Assembly (NCBI GenBank): GCA_963921195.1
Contig: OY992537.1
Location: forward strand, 175,415,021-175,479,020
Reading direction: 5' to 3'
DNA from: Pegoplata infirma
Taxonomy: Eukaryota; Arthropoda; Insecta; Diptera; Anthomyiidae
DNA length: 64,000 nucleotides
Both the position numbers and the translations under genes were made by a program. Below are positions 32,234 through 43,505 of the stretch, piece after piece. The notes below the pieces were generated by a model. It saw only the letters and a program-made list of their open reading frames with translations, was not told where the DNA came from and searched no databases. How positions within the stretch are numbered: the stretch's first letter is position 1; each line of letters begins with the position of its first letter.

Positions 32234-32263
32234 GTGTGTTAACATTTTTATGATCTCACTCCT
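32234..32263 (-). repeat. Right terminal inverted repeat of DD37E transposon
   Basis: 30 bp, GTGTGTTAAC... ending CTCACTCCT before TA. It is a perfect complement of the left repeat. Confidence 0.95.
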
Positions 32264-32265
32264 TA

Positions 32266-33161
32266 CAAACTAAATTTTTGTCAAACACCTCATTTTCATG
32301 TATTTTTTGAGATTTATTGGAACATCAGATTCCTAAAATTGGGAATAAGGGAAAAAATTATGGAAATGATTTATGAATACAAAACAAATTCCCTTCCGAA
32401 AGAAAAACTGTAAAATAACGGTTCTTACGGTAATTTAGGTCGGAATCAAGGGAACATTTGCATGGTATTAACATGGACCGATTTTTTTCCTTGGATCAAG
32501 AAAAAATTTGAAAATTGCCACCTATATTGTGTTTGGCATCGTTTACTTGAAAAGATATACTGGCATCGCTAAATCGACTCACAAAACTGATTCTGAGTCG
32601 ATTGGATAGGAAAATAAAGTTTCTATTCTTATCCCTTTAGCGCAAGTCCAATACGATGTACTTTCTCTGGCAGTAAAATATTGCAAATGTTTCGTAAGAT
32701 ACCAAAATCAACTGAGAATATCTAGTTTTTCAGATGAAGTGTCAATTCTTAAAGGCGGAACTTCTCTTCCCAGGACCAATTTATCCCATTTACAAACTTA
32801 AACTACGAAGGACTATAAGAAAAATTCTTGACAAGTTTCACGTCTTTCAGCAGAAAGACATACGTATTATAAAATCTGTTGTGCTGATTCTAAATTCGTA
32901 TCAACCAAACTTATTTTTATTCAAACAACCGAAAAATTTGCTTGTCACAGTCGAATATAGTTGCAGAATCCAAAACTTGAGTTTATACAACCGAAAAATT
33001 CAAATGGAAATTTATTGTTTGGTGTGCCCTTTTTATATCAGACAGTCAAGTCGAGGTCGAAATCTAGGAGACAATATTTCTTTAATCGTGCTTTTCCTTA
33101 ACTGCCACCTGTCGTCAGATGAGATGACCAAGCACAGAGAAAGCAGACTTATTGTATTGGT
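32266..33161. other. No gene seen; DINE relic at 32430-32620
   Basis: ATGGACCGATTTTTTTCC, TGGCATCGCTAAATCGACTC and CTGATTCTGAGTCGATTGG follow the order of a minus-strand DINE, but its ends are lost. At 32750-32860, GGACCAATTTATCCCATTTA and a following stretch resemble the DINE interior at 61540. The 145-codon ORF across 32734-33171 has no recognisable domain. Confidence 0.5.
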
Positions 33162-33455
33162 TAGGCTGTGAGCGGTTGCTTACGCTTTACGTCAGCGCAC
33201 AAAAAGTCTTATGAAACTCCTAAGATATTGAATTTTAACATAAATTTCTACATAAATCTAATAAATCTAACCCTTAGTAAAACTCAATGTAGCTATGATC
33301 AGAGAAAAAATGCGTTTCCAAAACTCTCCAGTCATCAATTCAATCAGACAATGTATTTGATACAAGTGTTTTATCAAGAATCTCTTGTAAGGAAAGTTTT
33401 TTCACTACCTCTGTTATAAATATACAGGTTAATACTTAACAAAAACTCCTAAAGT
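33162..33455 (-). mobile_element. LOA-like LINE relic with internal deletion
   Basis: The 3' end (GGTTAGGCTGTGAGCGG, TTTACGTCAGCGCAC, CTTATGAAACTCCTAAGAT) is joined directly to part of the endonuclease region (AACTCAATGTAGC, CAAAACTCTCCAGTCATCAA, AGACAATGTAT, GATACAAGTGTT). The latter matches 31318-31500. About 2.6 kb of the element is missing between them. Confidence 0.85.
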
Positions 33456-34127
33456 TTTTGTTACCGCCTTGGAGATCGTTTCGAATGTTGACATAAGGCA
33501 AATAATGCAATTCGCTATTAGGACTAACACGTTTTATCAGCTTCGCTTTAGAACTATTGGGGTTTATGCTATGAACCATCCGATCTTTATCAGCCTTAGA
33601 TGTAACTTCGAAACTTCCCAGCAAAAATAAATCGAGATTTTGGCGACACAGCATCTTTTTATAGCATACCGAAGCGCATCCAAAGAGCGCTCTTCAGGAT
33701 GCAGTAAAAGTAAGGGGAAAAAATTTAAATTTTTTGTTAAGATTTTTTAAATAAAACTTAAAATATAAAATTATATTTTGATAAAATTTCACATATGCTT
33801 TCCTTTTAAATATATTTAACACTTTTTGAATAAAAAACCACAAGTTTTGGACAAAGACACATGATTTCACTGCATCATTATTGCACATTAATCAGCGCTG
33901 CAAAGAGAGTGTTTCAATCATGGCACCTTTAACACATTTTGAATGAAAAAAAAAAATTGAGTACATTTTTTCCACTTTAGTTTTAGAAAATACAAATTAT
34001 ATCACAAAAAATGTCCAATCATATTTTAGACTCTCCAAATTTATTTAAAAACCATCCAATTATATTTCAAAAATTTCCAATATAATTGAAAATTTTTAAA
34101 ATGTAATTAAACATTTTTTGTTATAAA
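33456..34127. other. AT-rich DNA, no gene seen
   Basis: Contains AGAGCGCTCT-type short repeats near 33690 that recur around 34980-35080, suggesting the worn arms of another palindrome around the hAT MITE at 34128. Repeated CCAATNATATTT and AAATTGTATTTCAGA motifs occur on both sides. Nothing coding. Confidence 0.4.
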
Positions 34128-34702
34128 TAGGGATGAGATTTTCATGCACTAAAAAATCGAAAATATGCGCTTAAAATATGCGCTAAAAAACTCAAAATAT
34201 GCACTAAAAAACCTCAAAATATGCACTAAAAAATAAAATGTGTGCAATAAAAATATTGTTTTCATAGGAAAAACTTCTTAAAAAGCAAAAAGTAGCGCCG
34301 GAGTTAAATAGTAACGTTTAAAACTTTATATAAGCAAGATTTTTTAGAAATTAAGACAATTTATAGAAAAAATTTTAAAGAAAAAAAAATAATTTTTCTT
34401 ATTTCTAAAATAAATTTTTAAAATTTAAAATAGTTTTTGAAACAAATAAATTTCAAATTGTGTTTTTGCTAATTTATGCCAAAATATGCAAAAATATGCA
34501 CTTAAAAGTTGGAAATATGCACAAAATATGCATTTAAAACCAAAATATGCAAAAATATGCATTTTCACCAAAATATGCAAAATATGCAAAAACAAATCGA
34601 TGCCATTTTAACGCAAATTTCTTGATTCGGAAAGATAATTGGTCGATATCGTTTTTAGACTATCGACAAAAAACATGCATTTGCATGGAAATCTCATCCC
34701 TA
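34128..34702. mobile_element. hAT-like MITE rich in AAAATATGCA, exact 8-bp duplication
   Basis: The ends TAGGGATGAGATTTTCATGCA and TGCATGGAAATCTCATCCCTA are inverted repeats. GTTATAAA is duplicated (34120-34127, 34703-34710). The interior carries about 15 copies of AATATGCA/TGCAAAA, plausible transposase binding sites. Relatives: 21580-23095 and a scrap near 38337-38460. 575 bp, no ORF. Confidence 0.88.
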
Positions 34703-35184
34703 GTTATAAATGGTAATATCTGAAATGTAAATGGAAGTGTTTGAAATATAATTTCAAATTTTCGAAATATTTTTTGGAAATTTTTTATATGTAATTAGAT
34801 CTCTTAGACGATATTTCTTCCAAATGCTTGCAGGGAGTCAACTGATTTTCAGAATTAGTCAATTGTATTTAAGATTTTCAAATTGTATTCAGAAATAGTC
34901 AATTGTATTTCAGATTTTGTAATTTGTATTTCAGAAATAGTCAAATGTTCCTCTGCTTTAAAAGCTCTAAAAAGATACATGAATTCACTGTATCTTTATA
35001 GCGATTTTTTCAGCGCTCTAAAGAGATGCGAATTCAGAGCTTAAGAGCGCTTTTTCGGTGTATCCAAATAGCGCTCTAAAGTGTGACATCGCCTTAGAAA
35101 ATCATGCATGAATTCAGCAGGTTTGGATGCGCTCCTTCACTCGAGTTTCCTTTCCAAAAGCTGCTGCCAGTTTAGCAAAATTTC
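34703..35184. other. AT-rich DNA with repeated TTTCAGATTT and GCGCTCTAAA motifs
   Basis: Repeats of AATTGTATTTCAGAAATAGTC are followed by AGCGCTCTAAAG motifs near 35020-35090, which echo 33660-33700 in inverted sense. Probably the far arm of an old foldback. No coding content. Confidence 0.4.
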
Positions 35185-35760
35185 TGCTGGTTTGTCATGG
35201 ATTGTATTCATTGCCTAAACGAACTTGACCGCAACAATAAACTCACTCTCAATACTTCTGTTTGTCAATTGGACACATCAGGAGAAGTTTACGATCATGG
35301 AGGGAATCTAAATTTGCCATTCGCTGGAACCACTGGTTTAGACAGCGGCAGGCGAAAAGATTTATCACTTCATCCCATGAGGTATCTAAACGATTACTTA
35401 ATCTCGACAGAAAGGATCTTAGGATTCTAACTGGTTACTTCACCGGACTTTGTAATCATCGCTATCAACATAGGAAGATTTTATCGGACACTTAAATACG
35501 TAGATTCTGCGAAATTGACGCCGAACCGGCAGAACACATCCTTTGTGAATGCCCGAGACTCAAAATCAGACGAATTCGACATCCAGGGGACATTCATTAG
35601 CTCCACTTGACATATGGGAATCCATGACAAATAGGATAACTTGGCTTTATAAAAAGCCTCAACATATAGGGCAGCTGCTAGACTACACAAGAGATCATAT
35701 TGGTCGCAGATCATAGAGTAAGCAGTCTTTGACTCCTGAACCTTTAACCTAACATTCCCA
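35185..35760 (+). pseudogene. Non-LTR retrotransposon ORF2 C-terminus relic
   Basis: Reading around 35262-35495 gives KRFITSSHEVSKRLLNLDRK and LRILTGYFTGLCNHRYQHRK. After a stop, CRFCEIDAEPAEHILCECPRL-like sequence follows (35515-35570). That is the C-terminal Cys/His cluster found after RNase H in I/LOA-type LINEs. Stops and shifts show it is dead. It ends at CCTTTAACCTAACATT, again an AACCT-like tail. It is a different family from the LINE at 28573, being only distantly similar in protein. Confidence 0.75.
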
Positions 35761-36384
35761 TTGAATTAATTTATTTCCCAATACTATTTGATCATAGTTT
35801 AAACTTTTTCCATTCGCACTCAAAATCAATTTCATGCACTATACCTGCATGATGTGGCACATTTATTTAAGTTCAATTGTTGTGAAATATTTTTATAATG
35901 CTTTTTTTTGCAAAAGTGTGTGTGCATATGTGGAAATGTTGGTTACAACACCGTGTTCTTTTGACAAGATTTTTTTTGCTGTTATTATTGTTGTTTGTTT
36001 CCCGTGTGCCGGATTTTTATCATAGTCGTACATTTAATTTAATTCAAAGTGATTTTAAGTATTTTTGTTGTACAAAAAGTACAAGAAAAATGAAAAAGTA
36101 CCGACGAACAAAGAAAAACAACTGTGATAATCAACCTGCAAAAAAAATGGAAAAATTGTTTACAGAGAGAAAAAGTTTTTCTTCTACTTGTTCTTAATAA
36201 TGATAAAGCATAATGCTGGTTGGTTGGTTGGATGGTTATCATGACATTTTTATTTTTTCAGTGCCATCTTGTTATTTTTATATATTTTTTTCACTTTTTA
36301 TTTCTTCTTCATCTTTTTACCTTTAACACACACACACACGTACATGGAGACAGTGTGATATGATAACGGAGAAAAATTTAAAAA
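35761..36384. other. Unassigned DNA with a short CA microsatellite
   Basis: A (CA)n tract of about 7 units lies near 36330. The ORFs here overlap on both strands without recognisable domains. No terminal repeats. This may be genuine single-copy DNA. Confidence 0.4.
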
Positions 36385-37170
36385 AACAAGTAAGAAAATT
36401 ATAGTCGGCCAAGACGGACCATATAATAACCTACACAAGTGTTTTCCAGAAAATGGGTCACAAGTTCCAAGATGGACCGATTAGATCTATCTCTTGTTAG
36501 ATCTTTAGTTAGTGTAGAAATCATACACAAACCAAATGGGTTGCATGGGGACTACGAGCAGAACTGGTGTGATGCCTGTAAAATTTGGAATGATGATTAG
36601 AGAATACCTGGCAAATATCGAAAGGATACCTATTACAAAACGGTTAATACAGTCATTTAAGTCAAATCTAAAGACGACGTTTGTTTGATGGTTAGGTCAT
36701 GGACCGATTTTTTTTTTCAGTTTCAATAGACTTCGTCATTTAGCCAAAAATAAGCTTAAGTCTTAAAATTTCAGCCAATTATATTTAAAATTACGACCTG
36801 TATTATGATTTATGATGATGATCAAGTGTTTTTATTCCCCCATTTAATTCCTAAAAATTTCAACCTAACTGAGAAGTGGTATCAGTGACCGTCATCTCAT
36901 TGTAGCGAAATTGACCAAAGGATATTGGTAGGAATCGAACCCATGACCCCCTGTTTCATAGGCTAGAACGCTACAAACTATCCTACGAACCCTCTTGTGA
37001 TTACAACGTTTACATTAACAGACGAAAGGAACATCGCTAAATCGACATAAAAACTTATTCTGAGTTGATCGACATGCTTGAAGGTGGTTCCAGCACCACC
37101 ATTTCGGGTAGTTACAAATATCAGGATAAACATAAATATACCCTCTACCACATAGTGGTGTAGGGTATAA
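36385..37170 (-). mobile_element. DINE-1-like element carrying a SINE
   Basis: Starts AACAAGTAAGAAAATTATAG, with GGCCAAGACGGACC as subterminal hairpin. It contains ATCGCTAAATCGACATAAAA and ends CATAGTGGTGTAGGGTATA. The tetranucleotide array has shrunk to ACAGACGAAAGGAAC. The sequence is cut between GACCTGTATTATGATTTA and CGTTTACATTAACAGACG by the insertion at 36806-36998. Confidence 0.8.
36806..36998 (-). mobile_element. tRNA-derived SINE-like insertion in DINE
   Basis: On the minus strand the head reads GGTTCGTAGGATAGTTTGTAGCG (A-box-like) and CATGGGTTCGATTCCTACC (B-box GGTTCGATTCC). A body of about 110 bp follows, then a 3' tail of CATCAT repeats. It lies exactly where an otherwise continuous DINE is broken, possibly with a degenerate duplication (TTATGATTTA / TTGTGATTAC). 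This structure fits a SINE. Confidence 0.6.
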
Positions 37171-38585
37171 AAAACAATATTAAGTTAAAAAGACAAACTT
37201 TTTCACTTCATCTCTTCGTTTTCGTTTTTTAGTATTTTTTTTTTCTTCTGTTGAATATTCTTTGAACAGAGTTGCCATTAGGTAAATAGGTTTTCAGGAC
37301 AATAACTTGCTAAAGTTATTATACAAACTTTTTTTTTGTTTTTTATTTTTTTTATCAAAGACATAAATGAATTTTGTAAGGAGATATGCGTAAAGTAGCA
37401 TAATGTTCATTCAAATCAAAATTTGTTACAAAATCACTTACTAAAAAACAGAACTGTAATTAGGCGAAGATAAGTATACTTATTTTACGCACACTAGCAA
37501 TACTTCTTTCTTTGACATAAAATATGTGTAGACACTTGCTTTTTTTGTAGTACCACTTGGATCACTGTGGCATTATTTTCATTATTTTAGAGCATCAACG
37601 AATCACTCCGTTACTTATCTATACAAGAGATTCTAAAACTTAAGAAAGGTGCGTAGGAAGTTGGCTTGTACTGTAAAAAATATCCCCGATTCGGAGAATA
37701 TTTATTTATTACACTCTAATGAAAATTTGTTGAAATTAACATAATTTTTAGTATGAAATTGCATGCAAAGAAAAAACATGTTAAGAAACAGATTTGTGGT
37801 TACTAGTATATTTCAGTGATCGAACATTTTAGTTCAGTACATTGAAAAACCCTAGTACGTTCTTCTAGTTCACTAGTTCATTTTGAACTATATTGGTCGA
37901 AAGAACGATGAACTGTAATGACTTAATAAAATGCAAAATACCTCTGAAAGCAAAAAATTTTGTAGGAAAAAAAAAATCGATGTAAAAATAATATCAAAGA
38001 ACATCTGTTAAGAAATGAAATTAATAAATAAAACCCGAATGAACAAAAGAACTAAATTAGAAAACGATTTGAATGAAAGAAGGAACTAATAGAACTAAAT
38101 GAACGAAAAGTCGTGACCTAGATCTCATAGTTCAGTAAAATGAACTTTAAGTTGAGAGTTTGTTATACAAACCCAAAAATTAAGAAAACTTTCACTTTAG
38201 GTAAGTTATTGGCGCTCAGACTTAAAATAGCCCATTCTAACGTCATACTTGGTTTTCGAACTAGTTCGTTTATGAACGACACAACTCTATTTTATGTTCT
38301 CTACAACCAAATACTGTTAAAGTAAATAATAAAGATGAAATTTAAATGCACTAAAAAATCTAAAATATACTCTTAAAATACGCGCTAAAACATTTAAAAT
38401 ATGCAATAAAAAACCTACAAATATGCACCAAATTTAGTTTTAAAAAATATGTCTTTTTTTTTTTTAATTTAACCAATACTCAGGGGATGCCACCTACTCA
38501 TGCAGTGCATTGTATTGATCAGGAAAATAGGGTATTGGAAGGAGGAACGAGGGAGTAGTGTTTGTGGATATTTGATTTAAATTTT
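37171..38585. other. No gene seen; GTTCA/GAACT-rich transposon relic at 37820-38291
   Basis: Many GTTCATTTTGAACT, AACTAGTTC and AATGAACG motifs cluster at 37820-38291, ending in GTTTATGAACGACACAACTCTA. This looks like the end of an hAT-type MITE whose left end is lost. A scrap of the AAAATATGCA-rich hAT family lies at 38337-38460. Confidence 0.45.
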
Positions 38586-39307
38586 TATACCCTCCACTTT
38601 AGTGATAGAGGGTATATATAAGTTTGTCATTCCGTTTGTAACACATCGAAATATTGGTCTAGGACCCCATAAAGTATATATATTCATGATCCTTGATCGA
38701 TTTTAAGACGATCTAGCGATGTCCGTCCGTCCGTCCGTCCGTCCGTCCGTCCGTCTGTCTGTCTGTCTGTCCGTTGAAAACACGCTAACTTTTGAAAGAC
38801 TTTACAGAGGCTCCTGAAGTTTGACATATATGTTCTCCATTTACCGGGTCAGGTTGGTATTGCAATCCAGCGAAATCGGTCCAGTGGTTCAAAAGTTATG
38901 AGCAAAATAGTAAATTTCGGCAAGGGTATTTTTCGAATTTACAAGATTAAAACCACTATAACTTTCGAAAGACAATTCTGAGGGGGCTGAAGCTTAGCAT
39001 ACATATTTGTCGTTCCTCAAGGCTGTTTGGTTTTGAATTTCAGCAAAATCGGTTCAGTGGTTCAAAAGTTATAAGCAAAGCTGTGAATTTCAGATTTGTT
39101 TCACCTTAAACTGTTGAAAACTCGTTAAACAAGTTTTAAAAGCATGGTGAAATACCAGTTTTGTAAAACTTGTTGTTGTTTGTTTTCTTGTCGTGGGGTG
39201 CAGTTTAGTTGTTAGACAAGTAAATATTTGTTATTGTTTTGTTATTGTTAGTGTAACTGTATGTAACGGGAAAAAATCAAATAAAGTATGTGAATGATTG
39301 AATGTTA

Positions 39308-39731
39308 GAGCCCAGTCACAATTGGCACCACCAACGACGAACCACTGCAAAAGAGAGAGCGACACATTAAAATTAAGCGACAGACGACCGGACACATTTT
39401 ATAAAGAAAACAACGCTCATATCAGTCACACTTCTATTTTTTTTTCTTTTGTTATCCTATAAAAGCAGGTATACAATGTTTCTTGTGTGCAACGCACACA
39501 CAATATATTGACTCCAATTGGAAAAATTAGCATATTTTGTTGAACATATGGCAACGCTACTTGATACAAATTTGAGAAAAATGAGAGGGTGGTGAGAGAG
39601 CACTACAAAAATAGAATAGAATCTATTCTGGCGGCAGTGTGGTCGACCACAAAGCGATTTTTTTCTTTTCATACAAAATGTATGAAAACATTTTGTGGTT
39701 ACCGAATGTGGTGCCAATTGTGACTCGGCTC
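39308..39731. mobile_element. PIF/Harbinger-like MITE, TTA duplication, empty site known
   Basis: The ends GAGCCCAGTCACAATTGGCA and the near-perfect complement are flanked by TTA (39305-39307, 39732-39734). The sister DINE reads GAATGTTAATTTGTTTTTGG at this point (about 50930-50950), the expected empty site. 424 bp, no ORF. TTA duplications are characteristic of PIF/Harbinger. Confidence 0.88.
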
Positions 39732-39820
39732 TTAATTTGTTTTTGGTTTTTAAAGAAGAGGATGGTAATATAAAAAGACGAAAATATGTGAAATAGTTTT
39801 TTTTTGTATTACATATAGGT

Positions 39821-40930
39821 TAGAGTGTCCCTTATTTTGGAAATGTTGGAAATCTTGAGACGGTACCCGCTCATTTTTTTCCTTTTGACTTAAAAATAAC
39901 TCAGGAAAAATTTTACGCCCCTAGGACCACGCCTTCCCTACGCGACGGGCCCTTAAAGAGCGGGGCCTAAAAAATCATTTTTCCATACAAACCAAAAAAT
40001 TTTTTTTTTGATTTTTAATTTTTTTGTTATTATTTATTATATTACTTGGTTTGCTTATTCACAACAAAAAATTTGATTTTGGTGGGATAAGTCTTTCAGC
40101 GCTAAAAAATTTTTCGCAAAAAAAAATTTTGAGCCGCCGGGGTCCTACAGTAAAAAATTTTTAAAAAATATTTTTTTTTAGTTTTGACCAGCAACGGTTT
40201 TAGCTGCTATGTTGCTTTAAATGATATATATTCATAAAAAAATATTTTTTGTATCTGTGACATCTTAATCGTGTTCTAAAAAAGGGTAAAAAATGCATTG
40301 ATGATTTTTTTCGATACACGATAAAAATGTCACAAATATGAATAATATTTTTTTTGGAATATATATCATTAAAAACAACATAAAAACTAAAACCATTGCT
40401 TTTCAAAACTAAAAAAAAATATTTTTTAAAAATTTTTTACCGTAGGATTCCTACGGCTCAAAATTTTTTTTTTCGAAAAAGATAAAGATGTCACAGATAT
40501 GAATAATTTTTTTTTTGGAATATATATCATTTAAAGCAACATAGCAGCTAAAACCGTTGCTGGTCAAAACTAAAAAAAAATATTTTTTAAAAATTTTTTA
40601 CTGTAGGACCCCGGCCGCCCAAATTTTTTTTTTGCGAAAAATTTTTTAGCGCTGAAAGACTTATCCCTCCAAAATCAAATTTTTTGTCGTGAATAAGCAA
40701 ACCAAGTAATATAATAATTAATAACAAAAAAATTAAAAATCAAAAAAAAATTTTTTTGGTTTGTATGGAAAAATGATTTTTTAGGCCCCGCTCTTTAAGG
40801 CCCCGTCGCGTAGGGAAGGCGTGGTCCTAGGGGCGTAAAATTTTTCCTGAGTTATTTTTAAGTCAAAAGGAAAAAAATGAGCGGGTACCGTCTCAAGATT
40901 TCCAACATTTCCAAAATAAGGGACACTCTA
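39821..40930. mobile_element. hAT-like foldback, exact 8-bp duplication, empty site known
   Basis: The ends TAGAGTGTCCCTTATTTTGG and the perfect complement extend over hundreds of bases as a palindrome centred near 40375. ATATAGGT is duplicated (39813-39820, 40931-40938). The sister DINE carries the single ATATAGGT uninterrupted (near 51020). 1110 bp, no ORF. Related to 21779-22903. Confidence 0.92.
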
Positions 40931-41282
40931 ATATAGGTATAAAACAACAAAAATATTTTAGAAAGTAATTTGTTACTCAAAGAAATTGTACACTAAAAAA
41001 ATATTTACACTCAAAAAAAAAATGTACACATTATTATTTTATTTTTTTTTTGAATGAAATGGCAGACTCAAAAAAATGTTGACAGTCAAAAAAATTTTAC
41101 ACTCAAAAAAATTTGATTGATTAAAAGAAAGTTTGACTCAAAATAATATACATATATATTTCTAATAAAAAATTTGTAATGCAATTTTTTGAAATTTTTT
41201 TTAGAAAATTACTATCAGATAACATTGTGGAGGGTATTCATAGATTCGACCAAGTCGAATTTAATTTTTCTACTTGTTCTAA

Positions 41283-43010
41283 ATTGAAACTAACAGGGAA
41301 GACCTCTGCGGGAAGTTTGTTCCACATACGAATCGTTCGACTGAAAAACGAATTTTCTCTGTAATGCGTTGTGCGAAACACAGGGCAATCATCTACAAAC
41401 GGATGTGCTCTACTTGATAAGCGAGTATTACGAATAAATACTCGGGCTCGAGGAATAAGTTCACTTATCTCAGATGAGCACTTCCCGTTTTAGAAAACCA
41501 AGACACTTTAATGCCTCTTTCGACACTTGAAATACGTGCTTATTCCAACGGACATCACACTGTATTCTCATGCCCAGAACATCAAGAGTATCCGATTCCC
41601 CAATATCTATACCATCCATAGATACAGATGTCAATGTTAATTCCACAGCTCGTCTGTGGGTTAACATACAACATTGGGTCTTGCGTGCATTAAAATCGAC
41701 CTTATTCGCGCGACCCCACTCGGAGATTGTAAAAAGGTCTTGATTGAGAGTGTCATTCATGTTCTGTCGCATGCCCTCTATTTCCAAAGATCTTGGCCTG
41801 TGATCAAATGAAAATGAATGACAAATATTGCTGTCATCTGCAAAAAAGTAGATAGGATTAAAAGTCTGACCAAGAAGGTCATTAATAAAAATTAGAAAAA
41901 GGGTAGGAGAAGAACAGAACCTTGCGGTACCCCTGAATTTAGCTGAAACTCGTTTGATGAGACCCCATCTAAAACAACACGTATAGTGCGGTCTCTGAGA
42001 AAACTCGTTATAAATCGAGAGAAAATACTACCGACACCAAAAGCAACCAACTTAGTCACGAGTGCCCCGTGCCACACACGATCGAACGCCTTGGAAATAT
42101 CTAGAGCAACCACTTTACTCTCACCAAAGTGGTGGAGTGACCGGCTCCAACGTTCCGATAGAAACGCCAACAGGTCTCCCGTAGATCGACCGCTACGGAA
42201 GCCATACTGTCGATCATTTAAAAGTGAATTGGTCTCTAAATACTTCACAAGATGGTAGTTAACCATGGTCTCCATCACTTTGGAGAGCGCAGAGCAAATT
42301 GCGATTGGGCGGTAATTTTCAGGGTTGTTAGCCGCACCCTTTTTAGGGATTGGCTGGACATTGGCCACCTTCCAGCATGAGGGGAAGACTCCCGCACGGT
42401 ATGAAGAGCTGAAAGGGTTTGCCAATGGACGTGCCAACGTAGAAGAGCACTGTTTCAGCACCAGTGCTGATATGCCATCCGGCCCCGGTGACTTGTTTAC
42501 GTTGAGATCCGAAAGAACCCTTTTGACTGCTCGGGCCCGAAAGAAAATCGAATGCATAGTATAGGATACCCTTTCGAGAACGGGCAGTGATTGATCGCTT
42601 TCCGGCAAGAAAGAATTTCTTGCAAAAAGTTCAGCGAAGAGGTTGGCCTTATCAACCGGGTCAGTGAATGATTGATCGTCCTTTAAAAGAGTTGGAATAG
42701 AAGAACTAGCATTATCCTTTATCCTTTTAACGAACGACCAAAAGGTCTTACTGCCCCGAGGAGCAGAAAGAACCTTTTCACGTAGACGCCGTTCGTAAAG
42801 AACCTTTTCGCGTCTAAGTACTTTGGCACACTCGGTTCTCACCTTTTTGCGATGCAGATCAGTAATGACGTTCTTATTTGAACGCCAATTACTGAACGCT
42901 TCCTCTCGGGAACTGACTGCATTTTTGCACGTCTGGTTAAACCAACACTTGTGTTTTGATTTAGCCGAAATACGCTTTGTTGGAATAAAAAGTTTCATTC
43001 CTAGCATATA
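41283..43010 (-). pseudogene. CR1/jockey-like LINE ORF2 fragment (reverse transcriptase)
   Basis: The minus strand from 43007 reads a linker (KHKCWFNQTCKNA), then RT: NKSPGPDGISALVLKQ, VANVQPIPKKG...NYRPIAICSALSKVME, ALDISKAFDRVWH (motif A) and NSGVPQGSVL (motif B). A frameshift follows. FADDS (motif C) lies at 41831-41845 in another frame, then residues at 41470-41787. The C-terminal RTIRMWNKLPAEVFPVSFN ends at about 41283, directly against a DINE 3' end. The endonuclease is missing (5' truncation near 43010). Dead, but only lightly mutated. Confidence 0.88.
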
Positions 43011-43351
43011 ATATACAAATTGTGCCTGAACTACTATCCAATAGGACTAACCTTGGTGCAAATTTCATCCCGATCGGAAGACATCGGTTTCAAAAGTTGT
43101 GTCTGTTGACACGAAAACCCCCATATGTATTTAGGGGATATTTTCTTTGGCAGAATTTTTTCACGTTTATTTTTGGGAATTCCGTTTAAGGAAAATTATG
43201 AAGTATTTAGCAGTACATGCACTAAATTTTTTTCCTAACAGTTAAGAAAATTGCCTAACTTTTAGTTAATTTTAACTAAATTAGGGGAAAATTTATCAAC
43301 AATTTTGAAGACAATTTTTCCAAAGTTTAAGTTAAGTCTTTTTTTTTAGTG
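43011..43351. mobile_element. TTAGTTAA-motif scrap of the ACAC-ended group
   Basis: Strings CTTTGGCAGAATTTTTT, AACAGTTAAGAAAATTGCCTAAC, TTAGTTAATTTTAACTAAATT and a T-run ending TTTTAGTGT resemble the arms of 60133-61926. The left boundary is unclear; 43040-43120 reads like unrelated repeat DNA. Confidence 0.4.
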
Positions 43352-43505
43352 TGGCGATGTTGAACCGCAATTCGAAGGAGTTTTTGCGTTGTTTTGTATC
43401 GGTAGATGAAACATGAATCCGTCACAACACATCGGAGACAAAGGAGCAATAAACTTCTCACGGTGAACGTGCACCAAAGAATTCAAGAATCGACATTTCC
43501 ATTTT
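43352..43505 (+). pseudogene. mariner transposase fragment
   Basis: The plus-strand frame from about 43357 reads LNRNSKEFLRCFVSVDET, stop, IRHNTSETKEQ, then TSHGERAPKNSRI. This follows the classic mariner order around the first catalytic Asp (VDET-W-IHH-TPETK, W-TSPGE-APKK). One Trp codon has become a stop and several codons are lost. The rest of the gene is absent; the left edge is cut by a T-run ending in AGTGT. Confidence 0.8.

Larger units (their letters stand above)
27523..32263 (+). mobile_element. DD37E Tc1/mariner-type transposon, split by a LINE
   Basis: Perfect 30-bp terminal inverted repeats start AGGAGTGAGATCATAAAAAT at 27523-27552 and lie inverted at 32234-32263. TA flanks each side (27521-27522, 32264-32265). 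Removing the LINE and one copy of its target duplication leaves about 1250 bp, the usual size for this group. The single gene then reads open for 319 codons. The DD37E signature is known from mosquito ITmD37E elements. The copy appears structurally intact apart from one retrotransposon insertion. Confidence 0.93.
38586..41279 (+). mobile_element. DINE-1-like element, complete, with two insertions
   Basis: Begins TATACCCTCCACTTTAGTGA with a terminal hairpin and has GTCC/GTCT repeats at 38718-38771. It ends TTCGACCAAGTCGAATTTAATTTTTCTACTTGTT. Its sister at 50033-51374 is almost identical outside the insertions, so each copy supplies the empty sites for the other. The 3' third contains repeated ACACTCAAAAAAA units. 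Non-coding. The shared opening TATACCCT, CCCATAAAGTATATATATTC and TCTAGCGATGTCCGTC match the known fly DINE-1/INE-1 layout. Confidence 0.9.

Noticed and set aside
35834..36242. Overlapping ORFs on both strands
   Set aside because: No domain, low complexity at the ends, and equal openness on both strands; not supported as a gene.
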